Assembly: GCA_018350325.1 (NCBI GenBank)
Contig: JAEVLN010000003.1
Span: 2,761,101 to 2,825,100 of the forward strand
DNA from: Globodera rostochiensis
Taxonomy: Eukaryota; Nematoda; Chromadorea; Rhabditida; Heteroderidae
DNA length: 64,000 nucleotides
Direction of reading: 5' to 3'
Shown here: positions 23,701 to 35,356 of the stretch, piece by piece
Position numbering within the stretch: position 1 is the stretch's first letter
Layout: the number at the start of each line of letters is the position of its first letter
Made by a program: the position numbers and the translations under genes
The notes under the pieces: model-generated
Seen by the model: the letters and a program-made list of their open reading frames with translations, nothing else
Told to the model about the DNA's origin: nothing
The model's database searches: none

Positions 23701-26700
23701 CCGATCTCTACTGACCATTTTTGAAATTTATTTTTGGGATTGTAATTTAGCCAGGAACCCGATCCCAAAAATGCCTTCATCCGGTCTCTAGTTTTAAACA
23801 ACAGATTTCCAGCGCCCCTAACGGTTATTTTTGGCACTAATTTGTAAACAAAGACGCCAGCAGCCACACGCGTTGCACAATTCTGGGTTTAGTCAAGCCC
23901 CACGCCTGACCACTGGACGGCACTGATTTGTGAGGTGCCACAACAACAAAAAATGAACCTTTTGGTCGAGTGCCGAATTGGACGCACAAGTGTACGTGAA
24001 ATAGTCATTTTTCTTCGAGAAAGGCCCCTCCATTTTGTCGTCCTCCGACGGTCGGTAGAACGACTCGTACATACTTCTTGCAGGCAAAGCGTCAACATTG
24101 TTCTGAAGGGCGCTGCTCAGTGCTTTGTTTCGTGCGTCGTAGCGCAATTCCAACCTTTGGAGGTGAAAGGACAGTAAATTGATTCAAATTATAAAAAAAT
24201 TGGTTGGATCATTTAACAAAAAGTTATTAAAAAGAATCGAATCACGCTTGGCTCCTAGCCTAAATTTTATAATTTTGGATAATAAAAAATTTCAGATTTC
24301 GGAAAAGGGGGGGGGGAGGGTCCTGGGCACGTACACCCCTGCCCAACACACTTCATCCCTTTGTTTCCAAACGCCTTTTCAGCGTTTGGGGCATCGGCAA
24401 AAAAGAAAGTCATCGCTTCTTTTGAGCACTGAAGAACATCCGGGTCGCCGACAAATGTGCCTAAAGTTGGAGGAGTATATTTGTTGCTTCAGATTTATTC
24501 GTTTCCACCTTTGGCAGTTTTGCTCTCCAAATTGAGTGTCCAAAACAGTGAAAGATCTGCGGAAGAGAATTTGGGCAATTCCAAATTGACATTTTCCATG
24601 ACGAGCTGCAAATGTTCCGGGTGAAGATTGCGATTCCGATACTCGTGCAGTCCATCTGACAGAAAGTCGGCAATTGGAACCCTAAAAATATGAAAAAATG
24701 GTCCGCGAAATTAAAAGTAAAATGAAAAACAGCTCCAAAAAATTACAAATAAAAAGACATGACGGAGGAGTGAAAATCAAACCAATCCCCAATAAATTGG
24801 ACTTTGGTTAAAAGGGAAGGAACAATTTTCTGGTTCATTGGTCAAGCCGTTCATCGACAAAAATTTGTAAAATTTTCAGCTTTGACTGTATCGCAGCAGT
24901 AAGATTTACTCTCTTTTTGAGACTCAAACCGAAAACAAAATATTAAAAAAAAACCTCAAATTCATAAGCCATCTGTTGCAATAGCATTTCACATGGAATG
25001 TCGGCACTGCCGGTGCTTGTTCCATCTCGAAATTGTCTTTCAAACCGCCAACAATCACTGATTCGGACAATGGCACCGGCGCCCCCGGCGCTTTGTTTTT
25101 GGAGAAAAACGGTTGGACGGCGAGCAAATTGCTAATGCGATCAATCAAACTGAAATCCACGTCGCTTTTGCACTGCTCCATGCTGACGTTAATCTTGAAA
25201 TCCTACAAGAAGAAAAAACACTGGTTCCATTGCGACGCTGCACAATCCAACTCACATTTTGCTTTTCTTGCGTATTGGTGATTTGAAAGGTAAAAATGTC
25301 ATTTTTGAGCGCATTCCTTCGATCGTCCGGCCCCGCAATGTTCAAAATGTCGACAAACAAAGCGGGTTCCTAAACGTTCAAAAAATAAAATAAAATAAAT
25401 CAAATTTTGTCTGACGTTTTAGCGACATAAATTCACAAAACCTAATGAAAATGACAAAAGCTATTCATTCATTCATCAAACAAGCACACAAACCTCATTC
25501 TGTTGCAGACACTCGATGAAGTCGCACTCCTTCAAATGGCCCTTTGCTTCAAACGAAATTTTCTGCGAATCAGTTGTGAAAACGAGCGAAGTAAAAAAGT
25601 CGTTGGCCACAAGTCTAAATTCTTCGTGACTTTACTCTCTTTAAAAATGAAGAATTAGCGTTCCAAAATGATTAAAATAATAAAAAAAAAGCGAACCGCA
25701 AGCAATCACCGTCGTACAGCTCGGCAAACTGCTCCCTCTGCTCCTCCAACCGCCGTTTGGCAATTTTAATGCGTTGTGCAGCGGCAAAAAATTTCTCGGC
25801 ACGCTCATTCATCGCCTGGACAACGGACGCGACGGCTAACGGCGACGCCCCCCCGTCGTGTGCTTCCGTCTCAAAAGCCTCAGCACTCAGCGGGTCGTCG
25901 TGCGTTATGACGGCGACCAATGCCGGAGCTCGAACAGAAATGGAGAAAATGTCGGGACGACGCTCGACAAGCGTTGCAATGGACGCGCCTGTATTCAAAC
26001 AAAAACAAATTAGCATTATTTATGAACAAAAACTCACTGCTCTGTCGGTTGCTGTGCCCCATGCCTTTTTGACTGTCCAACGAGTTCGACCGGTACCTTT
26101 CCGACTGAACTGCTTGATTCGGGTCCAACTCCACACCTTCCATTATTCTGCCAGGATGCTGCTCATGCACACAGTGTCCTCCTGCTCCTCCCTTCCGTTG
26201 CTTATTCCCCACTTCGAAGAGTTCGGTGAGGTCGTAAAAACGGTCGGATCCGCTCCATGAGCCTGGACTAAGTCCAAAAGTTGCTTGCTTTTCAGCATGC
26301 ACGCCTTGCTGCATTTGTTCAATCAATTTCGCATATTGTTGAGGTCCCATTGGAACACCGCCGCCGGCACTTGGAGCAAATCCGTCGGCCCCTTTGGCAT
26401 TGTTTCCTCCCACCTTTGGGGCAAGCAACGAGAAAAGGTTCTTCAGCAGCTCAATTTGACTGGGCGTAAGCAGCAAAAACATCGGACCACGAAAAAACAG
26501 GTCGACATCGACCCGTTTGTTGTAGAAGGCATTTTCGGCATAAGAAAGTGCCGAATTGTTCTTCACCCGAATCCGCAGTGTGTGCTTTTCGTCAAACAAT
26601 TGTGCAAAAAGCGTCGGATTGGGCGGAATACTAAAAGTACAAAATTATACCTGAAAAATGTCACTAAATGACATTTTGGGAGGTTTATTATTTTGTACAA

Positions 26701-28760
26701 AATTTTTGGTTTAATTAAGAACGACTTTCTTTTAAACCGAGAAACAAATACTCCCCAAATCCGTTGCTTCAAAAAAATTCATGGCAATTTTAAAGCAAAA
26801 AAAAAAAAACACCAACGTGTCCTGTGACTTTTGCAGCGTGAATGTGTTTGAATTGGAGCGTGAGCTGAAGTGCGAGTAGCAGGACTGGTAGTTCATCGAC
26901 GAGCCGGCCATGTCGGCTGCCCCATCCGATTCCGTTGCATCACTCGTCCGGGAGGTGCACATTCTCTGTACAATCCAAATGTTGGTAATTAAACCATTTT
27001 GTTGTCTCACATTTTCACGAATAGGCGACCAAATGTCCGTGTACAATCGAACGCCATGGACGTGCAAAAGTTTGTTGAGGTCCGTCACCTAAAAATGCAA
27101 AACATTAAAATGCCATAACAAAAAGTTAATAAATAAAAGACCGTGTATAACCCGTCGGGCTGTTCAGTTATGGCATTTGTTGATGCATTCCGTAGTTGCT
27201 CCTCCAATTGCTCGTCCAAGAATTCCATCCTGAATTTTGTTTCTGGGTTATTTTTGGTCCATTCAAGGCACAATCAAAAAACCGAATAACTCTGTTGCGG
27301 ATCAATTTAAACAGCCACACCTGTCAATTTGGATCTCAACTCCGGTGCAAAGTTCCGAGTACGCCTCCAGCCGGATGGTCACATTCTCAAATTGGACTTT
27401 GATGCGCGCGATGATTTGATCGATCAGACTCGCGCACTGCTCAATGCCCATGTTGTTCGCTCCGTTGGCCAACTGTTCGTCCACAATCACACTTTTGGCC
27501 AACTCCATGCTGGACGCGATGGACCCGACAAAGGAAGTCACTGAACGCGAAGAAGTGAAACTCCAAAAAATTATGCAATTTGCGCTCACTGAGATCCTGC
27601 GTGTTGGCCATGTTTATTTCTTCCAGAGGCGTCAAAGTGAGTTGAAGTCCGCGTACTAAAATTGCAACAAACGGTGGTCCATGCACTCGCGCAGTCAGCG
27701 TCAAGAGGTTGGGGATCCCGAGATGTACAAAATTAGGATCGGGGGAAGGGATTATCCCGGCTTTTTCAATCCCGTTCCCGATTTTCCCCAAACTCCCGAT
27801 CTACTCAATCCAAAATACTTTAACCAATCCGTCAAATTTTTGAAAAAAGAGTAGCAAAAAGCTAAAATTAACAACCAAAATGTCGTTTTTGTGGATAAAC
27901 AGTATGTAAATGACGGAGTCCGACCTACTGCCAAAACAAGTTGATGAACTTTTTGGGATCAGAATTTCTAAAAATTTTTGTCTCCGCCTTATCCGGGATG
28001 TGAACATCCAACCCCAAAATACTTTTGACAATGGTTGAGTCGAGCAAAAGCCGTTTCCACGGCACACCAACGGTCAATTCTTCAACATATCCGTCCTTCA
28101 ACGAAAGCATCCGAACGCCTGAAAAATGTAAAATAACCGAGGGGAAAAAATCGAAGAAGCGCAAAAATACGACCCGAAGCCTCCAGCGTTTCGTTGATGA
28201 ACTCGGAATTAAGCATTACTCCCTGAACACTGGCGGTTCCGTCCGCCAAATGCAATTCCAGCTGATCCGAAGTCAGCTTCGTCATCAAATATTGGCCCAT
28301 ATACCTAAATTATTTTGGATTATGTTTGTCCTATAGATAGATCCTGGAAACGATTTAAATCAACCCAAAAAGCGGTGGTTTAAATTTTAAAGCATTTTCA
28401 TTTTATGTTTAATTATGTCAAAAACTTTTATTTAATTCTAGAGCACGGAATTTTGAAAAGCCATTCACGGGTAGCCGGATTTTCTCAGCTCTATCAGACC
28501 CTGACCAAGTCAAAATTCCTGATTTTTTACATAACACCGGAGCGTAAAAATCAGTGTCTGGTCCGGAAGCAGGAAAGAATGTGCTCTGGTCGCTTTTTTA
28601 AAACCCATAAAAATCAGAATTCTGGCGACCAAAAATGACCAGAAAATCAGAACAGAACACAGAGCCCATACCGGTAAACCTTTTAAAAAATGAGCCAAAT
28701 GTATACAAACCTTTGGATCAAAAAGCGGCATATCTGTTTTGTAAACACAGAAAAATTCAT
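17701..28760 (-). CDS. atg-2: Autophagy lipid-transfer protein ATG2
   Basis: A complete gene of many exons. It starts at the ATG at 28760 (MNFSVFTKQICRFLIQR), spliced in phase to YMGQYLMTKLTSDQLELHLA (28310-28165). It continues through the chorein_N region DGYVEELTVGVPWKRLLL (28130) and QDLS/ILVRGLQLTLTP (27650). Later landmarks: VDVDLFFRGPMFLLLTPSQI (26500), a DDEFILID segment (21080), VFLFGGTDFGDSART (20750), INEMIHR (20430), PVRLNIDQDTIEFLMDF (19850), IDYEAKRVKTDQQGAL then IGFLIGMANLNKTEL (19180-19080), and the C-terminal GWGMGVLRHMTPSAIKPFVI (18040) and GLKNQLKPEDYREELRKWR, then a Ser-rich tail ending TGA at 17701. ATG2 is a rod-like bridge that moves phospholipids from ER to the growing phagophore with ATG9 and WIPI. 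All domain landmarks are collinear and no break is seen. Exon borders were only partly resolved. Confidence 0.9.
19969..20133. repeat. 22-bp minisatellite in an ATG2 intron
   Basis: The unit gagtagactggtgaacatatta is repeated about seven times head to tail, nearly perfectly (one early copy has aaagtagactgg and a late one gaacgta). It lies between the ATG2 exons ending near 19940 and starting near 20560. Confidence 0.95.
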
Positions 28761-28925
28761 CAAAGAATGGGGATTAATATGTAGAATAATAAGTGACAAA
28801 CTTTGTACTAAAATGTCGGCAGTTAAAAAGTTAATTTAACAAATTATACTAAAAGAGAAAATGGTAATAGTTTCGGTTTGTTGCGCCCTCATTTTTGAAA
28901 ACAATTATTTTTTTGTTTCTAAATT

Positions 28926-29148
28926 GATAAAAGGTGTTTTCTAGGGGGTATTCCCGGGCGAAGAATCCGAATCTGACCTTCGATCCTACCTACTTCGAAC
29001 GCCGAACCCAAATTCGAACAATTCTTCAAAAACCCAAAATTTTCAAAAATTAATTTTGGCCTCAAAATCATTCCGGGGTTCGAAAGAGGCCGAAATAGAA
29101 GAGGTCAGATTCGGATTCCACGCCCCGGAATACCACCCCCTTTTATCA
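28926..29148. mobile_element. Foldback element with long terminal inverted repeats
   Basis: The left end gataaaaggtgttttctagg through aatccgaatctgacc (28926-28980) is matched in reverse complement by ggtcagattcggattcc through ccccttttatc (29103-29148). Diverged relatives of the end sequence (gtagaaatccgaatctgacc) occur near 49420, 49540 and 49660. No coding capacity. Family unknown. Confidence 0.75.
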
Positions 29149-29662
29149 ACTTTGAAAAAAAAAAAGAATTTTCAACAAACCGAAATATTACCGAGAAAAC
29201 TTCCTTCTCGACAAAAAGTTTTTGATTTCTAAATTTTGTATGACAATTAAAGCACATGCTCTCTCTGGCTCTGATAAAAAATAAAACATCGTTTTGTTCG
29301 TTGAAAATGTAAAAGGGAAAAAGAAAAGAACAGAAAGTCAGCTGACGAACACTTCGCCAACATATTATAAAAATACAAAAATTGAACGAATATTTGGGTA
29401 CTGTAGGCACAATAATTGTTGATTGTAAAACCTTCGCTTGAGATGACCGTTTTTATTTACTTAAATATTGGAAAAGGCTTAAAATTAATTTAATGATTAT
29501 CGCACATTTAATTACTTCTCTGAATACGGGATTTACTACCTCCAATGGACGATCGGTGGCGTGTTGTGCATCCTCCCGAGCTCATCGGAGAAAAGTCGCA
29601 GGGTTTAGCGCTTTTTTTTTGCTTTTGTAGAGAATTTTGTGGGCTACTTATCCCTCAGGGGT

Positions 29663-29715
29663 GGGTTCGTTAGGCTTAGGCCTAGGCCTAAGCCTAACTT
29701 AGGCTTAGCCTAAGA
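29663..29715. repeat. Second interstitial TTAGGC-like cluster
   Basis: GTTAGGCTTAGGCCTAGGCC is followed by TAAGCCTAACTTAGGCTTAG. Forward and reverse hexamers are interleaved, as at 1908-2042, about 28 kb away. Confidence 0.75.
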
Positions 29716-30955
29716 CGTTGAGGGGACTCGCAAGTTTTGGCTGTGGGGGATTCGGGCGGGGGGTGGGGGGTTGGGGTCGATAAAAGGGCGTAGAAATTTG
29801 GAAGGTTTAAAGTTTCGGAACTGTTCGATCGCCATTTTGGAAGGAAAAAGAAAGGGAATGAACGGAAAATGGACTAATTTTGCTGACAACCGATGAGAAA
29901 AACAACGAATTCGCCCGCGGGGACAAAAGAACGAACGCCTGCCCGTCCACGGCTGTCAAACAAACGGCGGCCAAACGGAACAGATTCGATGGACAATGTC
30001 TAGCAGCTATTTTGCACCTGCTGGTGGAGCGAACGAATGGAAGAATGGCTTTTTTCGTGCATTTCCATCATTTTTGAGCATTAAATTGAATTTTGAAAAA
30101 GTTTGAAATCGGTCCCGGGGTTCGGAAGTGATCGAAACAAGCTCAGATTTGCATTCTACGCCCCCCCCCCCCCCCGAAACCCCCCCCCCCCCCCCAGGGA
30201 CACCACTTTCTCGACTTTGAAACAATTTTGATTTTTTTGAAAAATTGGGGGCACCCACCATCTCTGCACATTATGTATTACCAAATTATGATAGGCTCGA
30301 ACCCATTTTAGCAGGGATTCGGTGTCTGCTCAAAGGTCCAATGATGCTTCTTTTTTTGTCCCTACATAGTTTAACTCAATCGCATTCGTCCGAAAACAAA
30401 CATTTTTTGGAAAATCCGAACAATTTTTTTTTTTGTCTTTCGTATAAAGGTACGAATTGCTTTTGATAAAAAAAAGGATCAATCGCTTCTGATGAGAAGT
30501 TTTGAGTTTTCGATAACGCTCTTTGATCAGCCATTGATGGGCCTTTCTCTCTCTATCTCTTTGCAATTCGATTCGTTGTCCCTCCCCCCCCCCCTTTTTT
30601 GTGTCACACAAAAACTCAAAAACCATTCACAACCAATTTTTGTAGAAGAAATATTATTTGTTCAATTTGTCCCACCCGCCGATTGATTGATTTTCACTTT
30701 TACAAAAATAGTAAAAAGGTCACCACATCCATTGGGGGTAAATAAACGAATGGTGAGAATTGTTACAACAAAAACCCCCGGGGGGAGGGGCTTATCTCAG
30801 AAGGGCATCATCTCATCCATCACATCGTCCATCGCATCATTCGTAAATAAAGTTAATTCTCAAAATATTTTTGTTGTGCTGTTTTTTGTAATCTGTTGAT
30901 GCCGCTATGCGCAGATAAACAAATATTATTAATAATAATAATAAAAATTTAAAAA

Positions 30956-33900
30956 ATGGTCAAATTAATCGACGGCAATGAAATTGCGCGACAATTTTTG
31001 GACAAAGTGGCACACGGAATACGCCGAACACAGGAGGCATATCGCGACTTCACTGTGGGCTTGGCAATTGTGCAGGTCCGGTGATGGCAAATTTTTGGGA
31101 TTTCGTTATTTTTGGTAATCGGTATTTTGCCGAAATTTCCGATACCGAATGCCGAAAACCGCGAACATAAAGTTTAGGTATATGTTTCATTTAAAGGTCG
31201 GAAATCGGAGCGACTCTTCCTGCTATATTAGCAAGAAAATGGAACGGGCAAAGCAAGTCGGCATGGAGGTGAAGCTGTTCAAGCTGAGCAACGAAAGCAA
31301 TGAGGGCGATTTGGTGAATTTGGTGGAGTCATTGAACATGGACGCCAAAATCGATGGAATTATTGTCCAAGTACGGAAGGCGTGCGGTCATCAAATGCTT
31401 TTCATTGATGTTCAGTTGCCGTTGGATTGCGTAAATGCCATCGACACGGATGCGCTGCTTGACCGAATTTGTCCTGAAAAGGATGTGGACGGGCTGAACC
31501 GGATAAATGCCGGAAAATTGGCCAGGGGCGAGTTGGACCGATGTTCGGTGCCATGCACTGCGTTGGCATGCCTCAATTTGGTCCAGATGGCAACTGGCCA
31601 AGAGGACTTCCCCCGGGGCAAGCGTGTGGTCGTGTTGGGCCGTTCGCAAATTGTCGGCAGTCCGACGGCGGCACTTTTCATGCGGTTGGGGCACCAACAC
31701 AAACAAAAAAGCATTACCATTTTGGGTATTGTTGTGCCATGTCAGGCACAATGCCACGGTGACCATCTGCCACTCGCAAACGGCACATTTGGCTGAACAT
31801 TGTCGCGAAGCGGACATTTTGATCGTTGCCGTAGGCCAACGGGGACTGGTGCGCGGCGATTGGATCAAACCCGGTGCCGTCGTCATTGACTGGTGCTGTT
31901 CGGGCGCTAGTAGTAGTCTCTTAAACCCATTAAAGTGTTCCCGATACTCGAGACCGAGCCCACTCAAAAAAGAACGTGCATACTAGTGATGCACGAGAGT
32001 CTCGATATCGAGTCTCGACTCGAGAAAAGTCTCGAGTTTTTGGGTCTCGGGCTCGAATCTCGAGGTAAAGTACATATTGGGCTCGGGTTTGAGTCTCGAG
32101 TATCGATAAATGTTGAGTCTCGTGCATCACTAGTTCATACTGTAGCTAGAAAGCATGAGAGATTGAAAATCGGGATACTGTAATTGACGCAATTACTCGA
32201 TACCATCCGTTTTTCAAGTGGAATTACGGTGGACAAATCGGAAGACGGCAAACGGCATCTGTACGGCGATGTGAATTTTGAGGAGGCAAAGGCGGTGGCC
32301 GGCTATTTGACTCCGGTGCCGGGAGGCGTTGGGCCAATGACCGTGGCAATGCTCGTCCTGAACACTTTCCACCAGGCAGTGAACCTGAAATTGAATGTAC
32401 CTAACTTTTTGGCTGGGATTTGGTCAAAACATTGCCACCATTTTGCTCTCAATTCGTTCACAGGGTCAGCTTGGCAAGGATGGGACAGTGACGAGCAATT
32501 TGGACGAGTGGAAGCTGTACCCGCTGAACATTTGTCCTGCTTCTGTTTGTGCCCTTTCCCCCCCCCCATTTTTGCTCCGTTTAGTGCCCCAAAAACACCT
32601 TTTTCAGCCCGTCCCTGCCGACATTGACATATCCCGATCACAAAAGCCGAAGCCGATCAGCAGACTGGCGGCCGAAATTGGAATATCCCAAACGGAGCTG
32701 GAGCTGTACGGGCACAGCAAAGCCAAAGTGTCGTTGGGAGTGCTGAAGCGCCTGAAGGGACGCCCGGAGGGAAAGTGGGGGCAATTAATTGTCGTTGGAA
32801 GCCCAATTATGTTTCTGTTTGAAGGTATATTGTTGTGGCGGGCATCAATCCGACGCCGTTGGGCGAAGGCAAATCCACCACGGCCATCGGACTGTACGTC
32901 CATTTGGTGGTGTTCTGTTTTTGCACATTTTTTGTTTTTTCAGCGCGCAAAGTTTGTGCGCCCATTTGGGTCGTAACACTTTCGCATGCGTTCGTCAACC
33001 GTCCCAGGGCCCGACCTTTGGCATCAAAGGCGGCGCGGCGGGAGGCGGCTATTCACAGGTGGGGCAAGGTGTTCAACGCGTATCTGGATCCTGATAAAGC
33101 CTGATCCTGATCATTTCCAAATCCTGATCCTGATCATTTCCAAATCCTGATCCTGATCATTTTCAAATCTTGATCATTTCCAAATCTTGATCATTTCCAA
33201 ATCCTGATCCGGCTTTTTTCAAACCCGGTCTCTAGTTCTTTGCTTTCACTTCCCTTGGGTTCAGGATTGACATTTTGTCATGTTTGGGTGTGTGCTATTT
33301 ACCACCTTTTTGGTGGCTTTGCGATGGCAGCTCGCTTGGTTGGGTTTAGTGTCGCGAAGCTGGCTTTCGATTTTTGCTCCCGAGTTCATTAATTGTTTCA
33401 TTTTTGCCGTTCAATTCAACTTTGAGGCCATTTTGGTTTCAGGTGATTCCAATGGAGGAGTTCAACTTGCACCTCACCGGCGACATTCACGCCATTTCGG
33501 CCGCTCACAATTTGATGGCCGCCGCGTTGGATGCGCGAATGTGCGGAGAGAGATTTTATGGCATTAAATTTGAGGGGGGCGTTTTGGCTTTTTAGGCTTC
33601 ACGAGGCCACACCGTCGGACGAGGCGTTGTTCAACCGATTGGCGCCTAAAAACAAAGACGGTGGGTGCTGATATGGACGGTCGAGTCGAGTTTTTTGAGT
33701 TAAATCTCGATCGTCAATTCTCAAATGACGATATACATAAGTCGAAAAACTCGACAAGAGATCTGGTAATTAGAATGCCCATTAGCTGGACTAATAGGTG
33801 TAATGGCCACACTTCTGCTCGTTAGCCTTTGGCAACTACTATTAAGTGGATCCCCCGCGGGTTTTGCACGAACCCGCGCGATTTGCGGCATTATCCCCCG

Positions 33901-35324
33901 CGGGGTTAGGAAATCTGGGGGAAAAACCTACACAACATGTGCGACTTTCTCTCAAACCCTCTAATTATTGGATAATAAGTATAATTGTAGGAAAGCGTCC
34001 CCTCTGCGAGCCACAAAAGCGACGCCTTCAACGTTTGGGGCTTCCGGCGGTTGAGGACGGGGAACAGCTGAGTGCAGAGCAACGTGGACGCTTTGCCCGA
34101 CTGAACATTGACCGTGATCAAATCTGTTGGGGTCGGGTGGTCGATTTGAACGATCGAATGTTGCGACGGGTTGAAATTGGACACGGACCGCAGGAACAAA
34201 AGCACAAACGGATCACTGAATTTGCCATCGCCGTCTCATCGGAAGTGATTCATTCATTACTTTTTCAAACAACAAATTTACTCTTTTGCCCCCGAGAGGA
34301 CAATAATAATTTTTGATGATCCGCCGTTTTCGTTTAAAATCCGCGGCAATTAAAAAGTGTCTGTGAACCAAAGCAGCAAATTTGGTGAATCGGAAAAGAT
34401 TTTTTGGGGGACCATTTCCCGCGCGTTCAGTTAATGGCCATTCTCGCGCTGTGCACGGGACTGGCGGATTTGCGTGAACGAATCGGCAAAATTGTGGTGG
34501 CCAACGACCGGCAGGGCAACCCGGTGACCGCGGACGACCTTTGCGTTGCGGGCGCATTGGCGGTGTTGATGAAGGACACGGTGAAGCCCAATCTGATGCA
34601 GGTGGGTTAATTTGGGTGGGTGACCCCCGAGGCGAGACAAGCCGATTGTCTCTCACAATCATCAACCGCCTTTTAGACGCTGGAGGGGACGCCTGTGTTT
34701 GTACGTTTGTTTTATTCATTTAAATTCGTTGAATCAACCGGGCCGGGAATGTCGTCGTACCGGTGTTCGCGAAAAAAAAGTGATCGTATTTCTGCTCCCG
34801 GCCACGGTTAAACCCCCCGGCGGTTGGTTCAACACGTTCATGTAAATGTGTTCGTTTGTTGTCATATTTTACATTGGCGCTACTCCATAGGTTCATTCGG
34901 GCCCATTTGCCAACATTGCGCACGGTGAGCAGAGAGTTTGGGGGTAGAGCAAGGAATTGAGGACCGATCGAGATTTCGATCAAGAATCTCGAAAAATCTC
35001 AAAAATCTCGATAAATTTTATCGGTCGAGATTTTGATCGAGAATCCCCAAAAAATCTCGTCGATATTTACCGAGATTTTGATCGAGAATCTCGATCGGTC
35101 CTTGCTCTAGTTTGAGGATCTTTTTTCGCTTATTAATTGAACTGATCCTGAAACACACAAAGAGGTTGATCAATCACGAAAAAATGGACCGATTTTTATT
35201 GCCTAAATTTGCTTCAAAATTTGTTTTGTTTTGCAACACAGGCAACAGTTCCATCCTTGCTGATCAAGTGGCACTCAAATTGGTTGGCCAACATGGCTTT
35301 GTGATCACCGAAGCCGGTTTCGGG

Positions 35325-35356
<32 letters not shown>

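Larger units (their letters stand above)
28761..30955. other. Divergent intergenic region between ATG2 and MTHFD1
   Basis: The upstream regions of two diverging genes share this interval. Besides the foldback element at 28926-29148 it holds a TTAGGC-like cluster at 29663-29715, C-runs near 30160-30195, and AT-rich sequence. No ORF matches a family I know. An AT-rich stretch precedes the MTHFD1 start (30920-30955). Confidence 0.5.
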
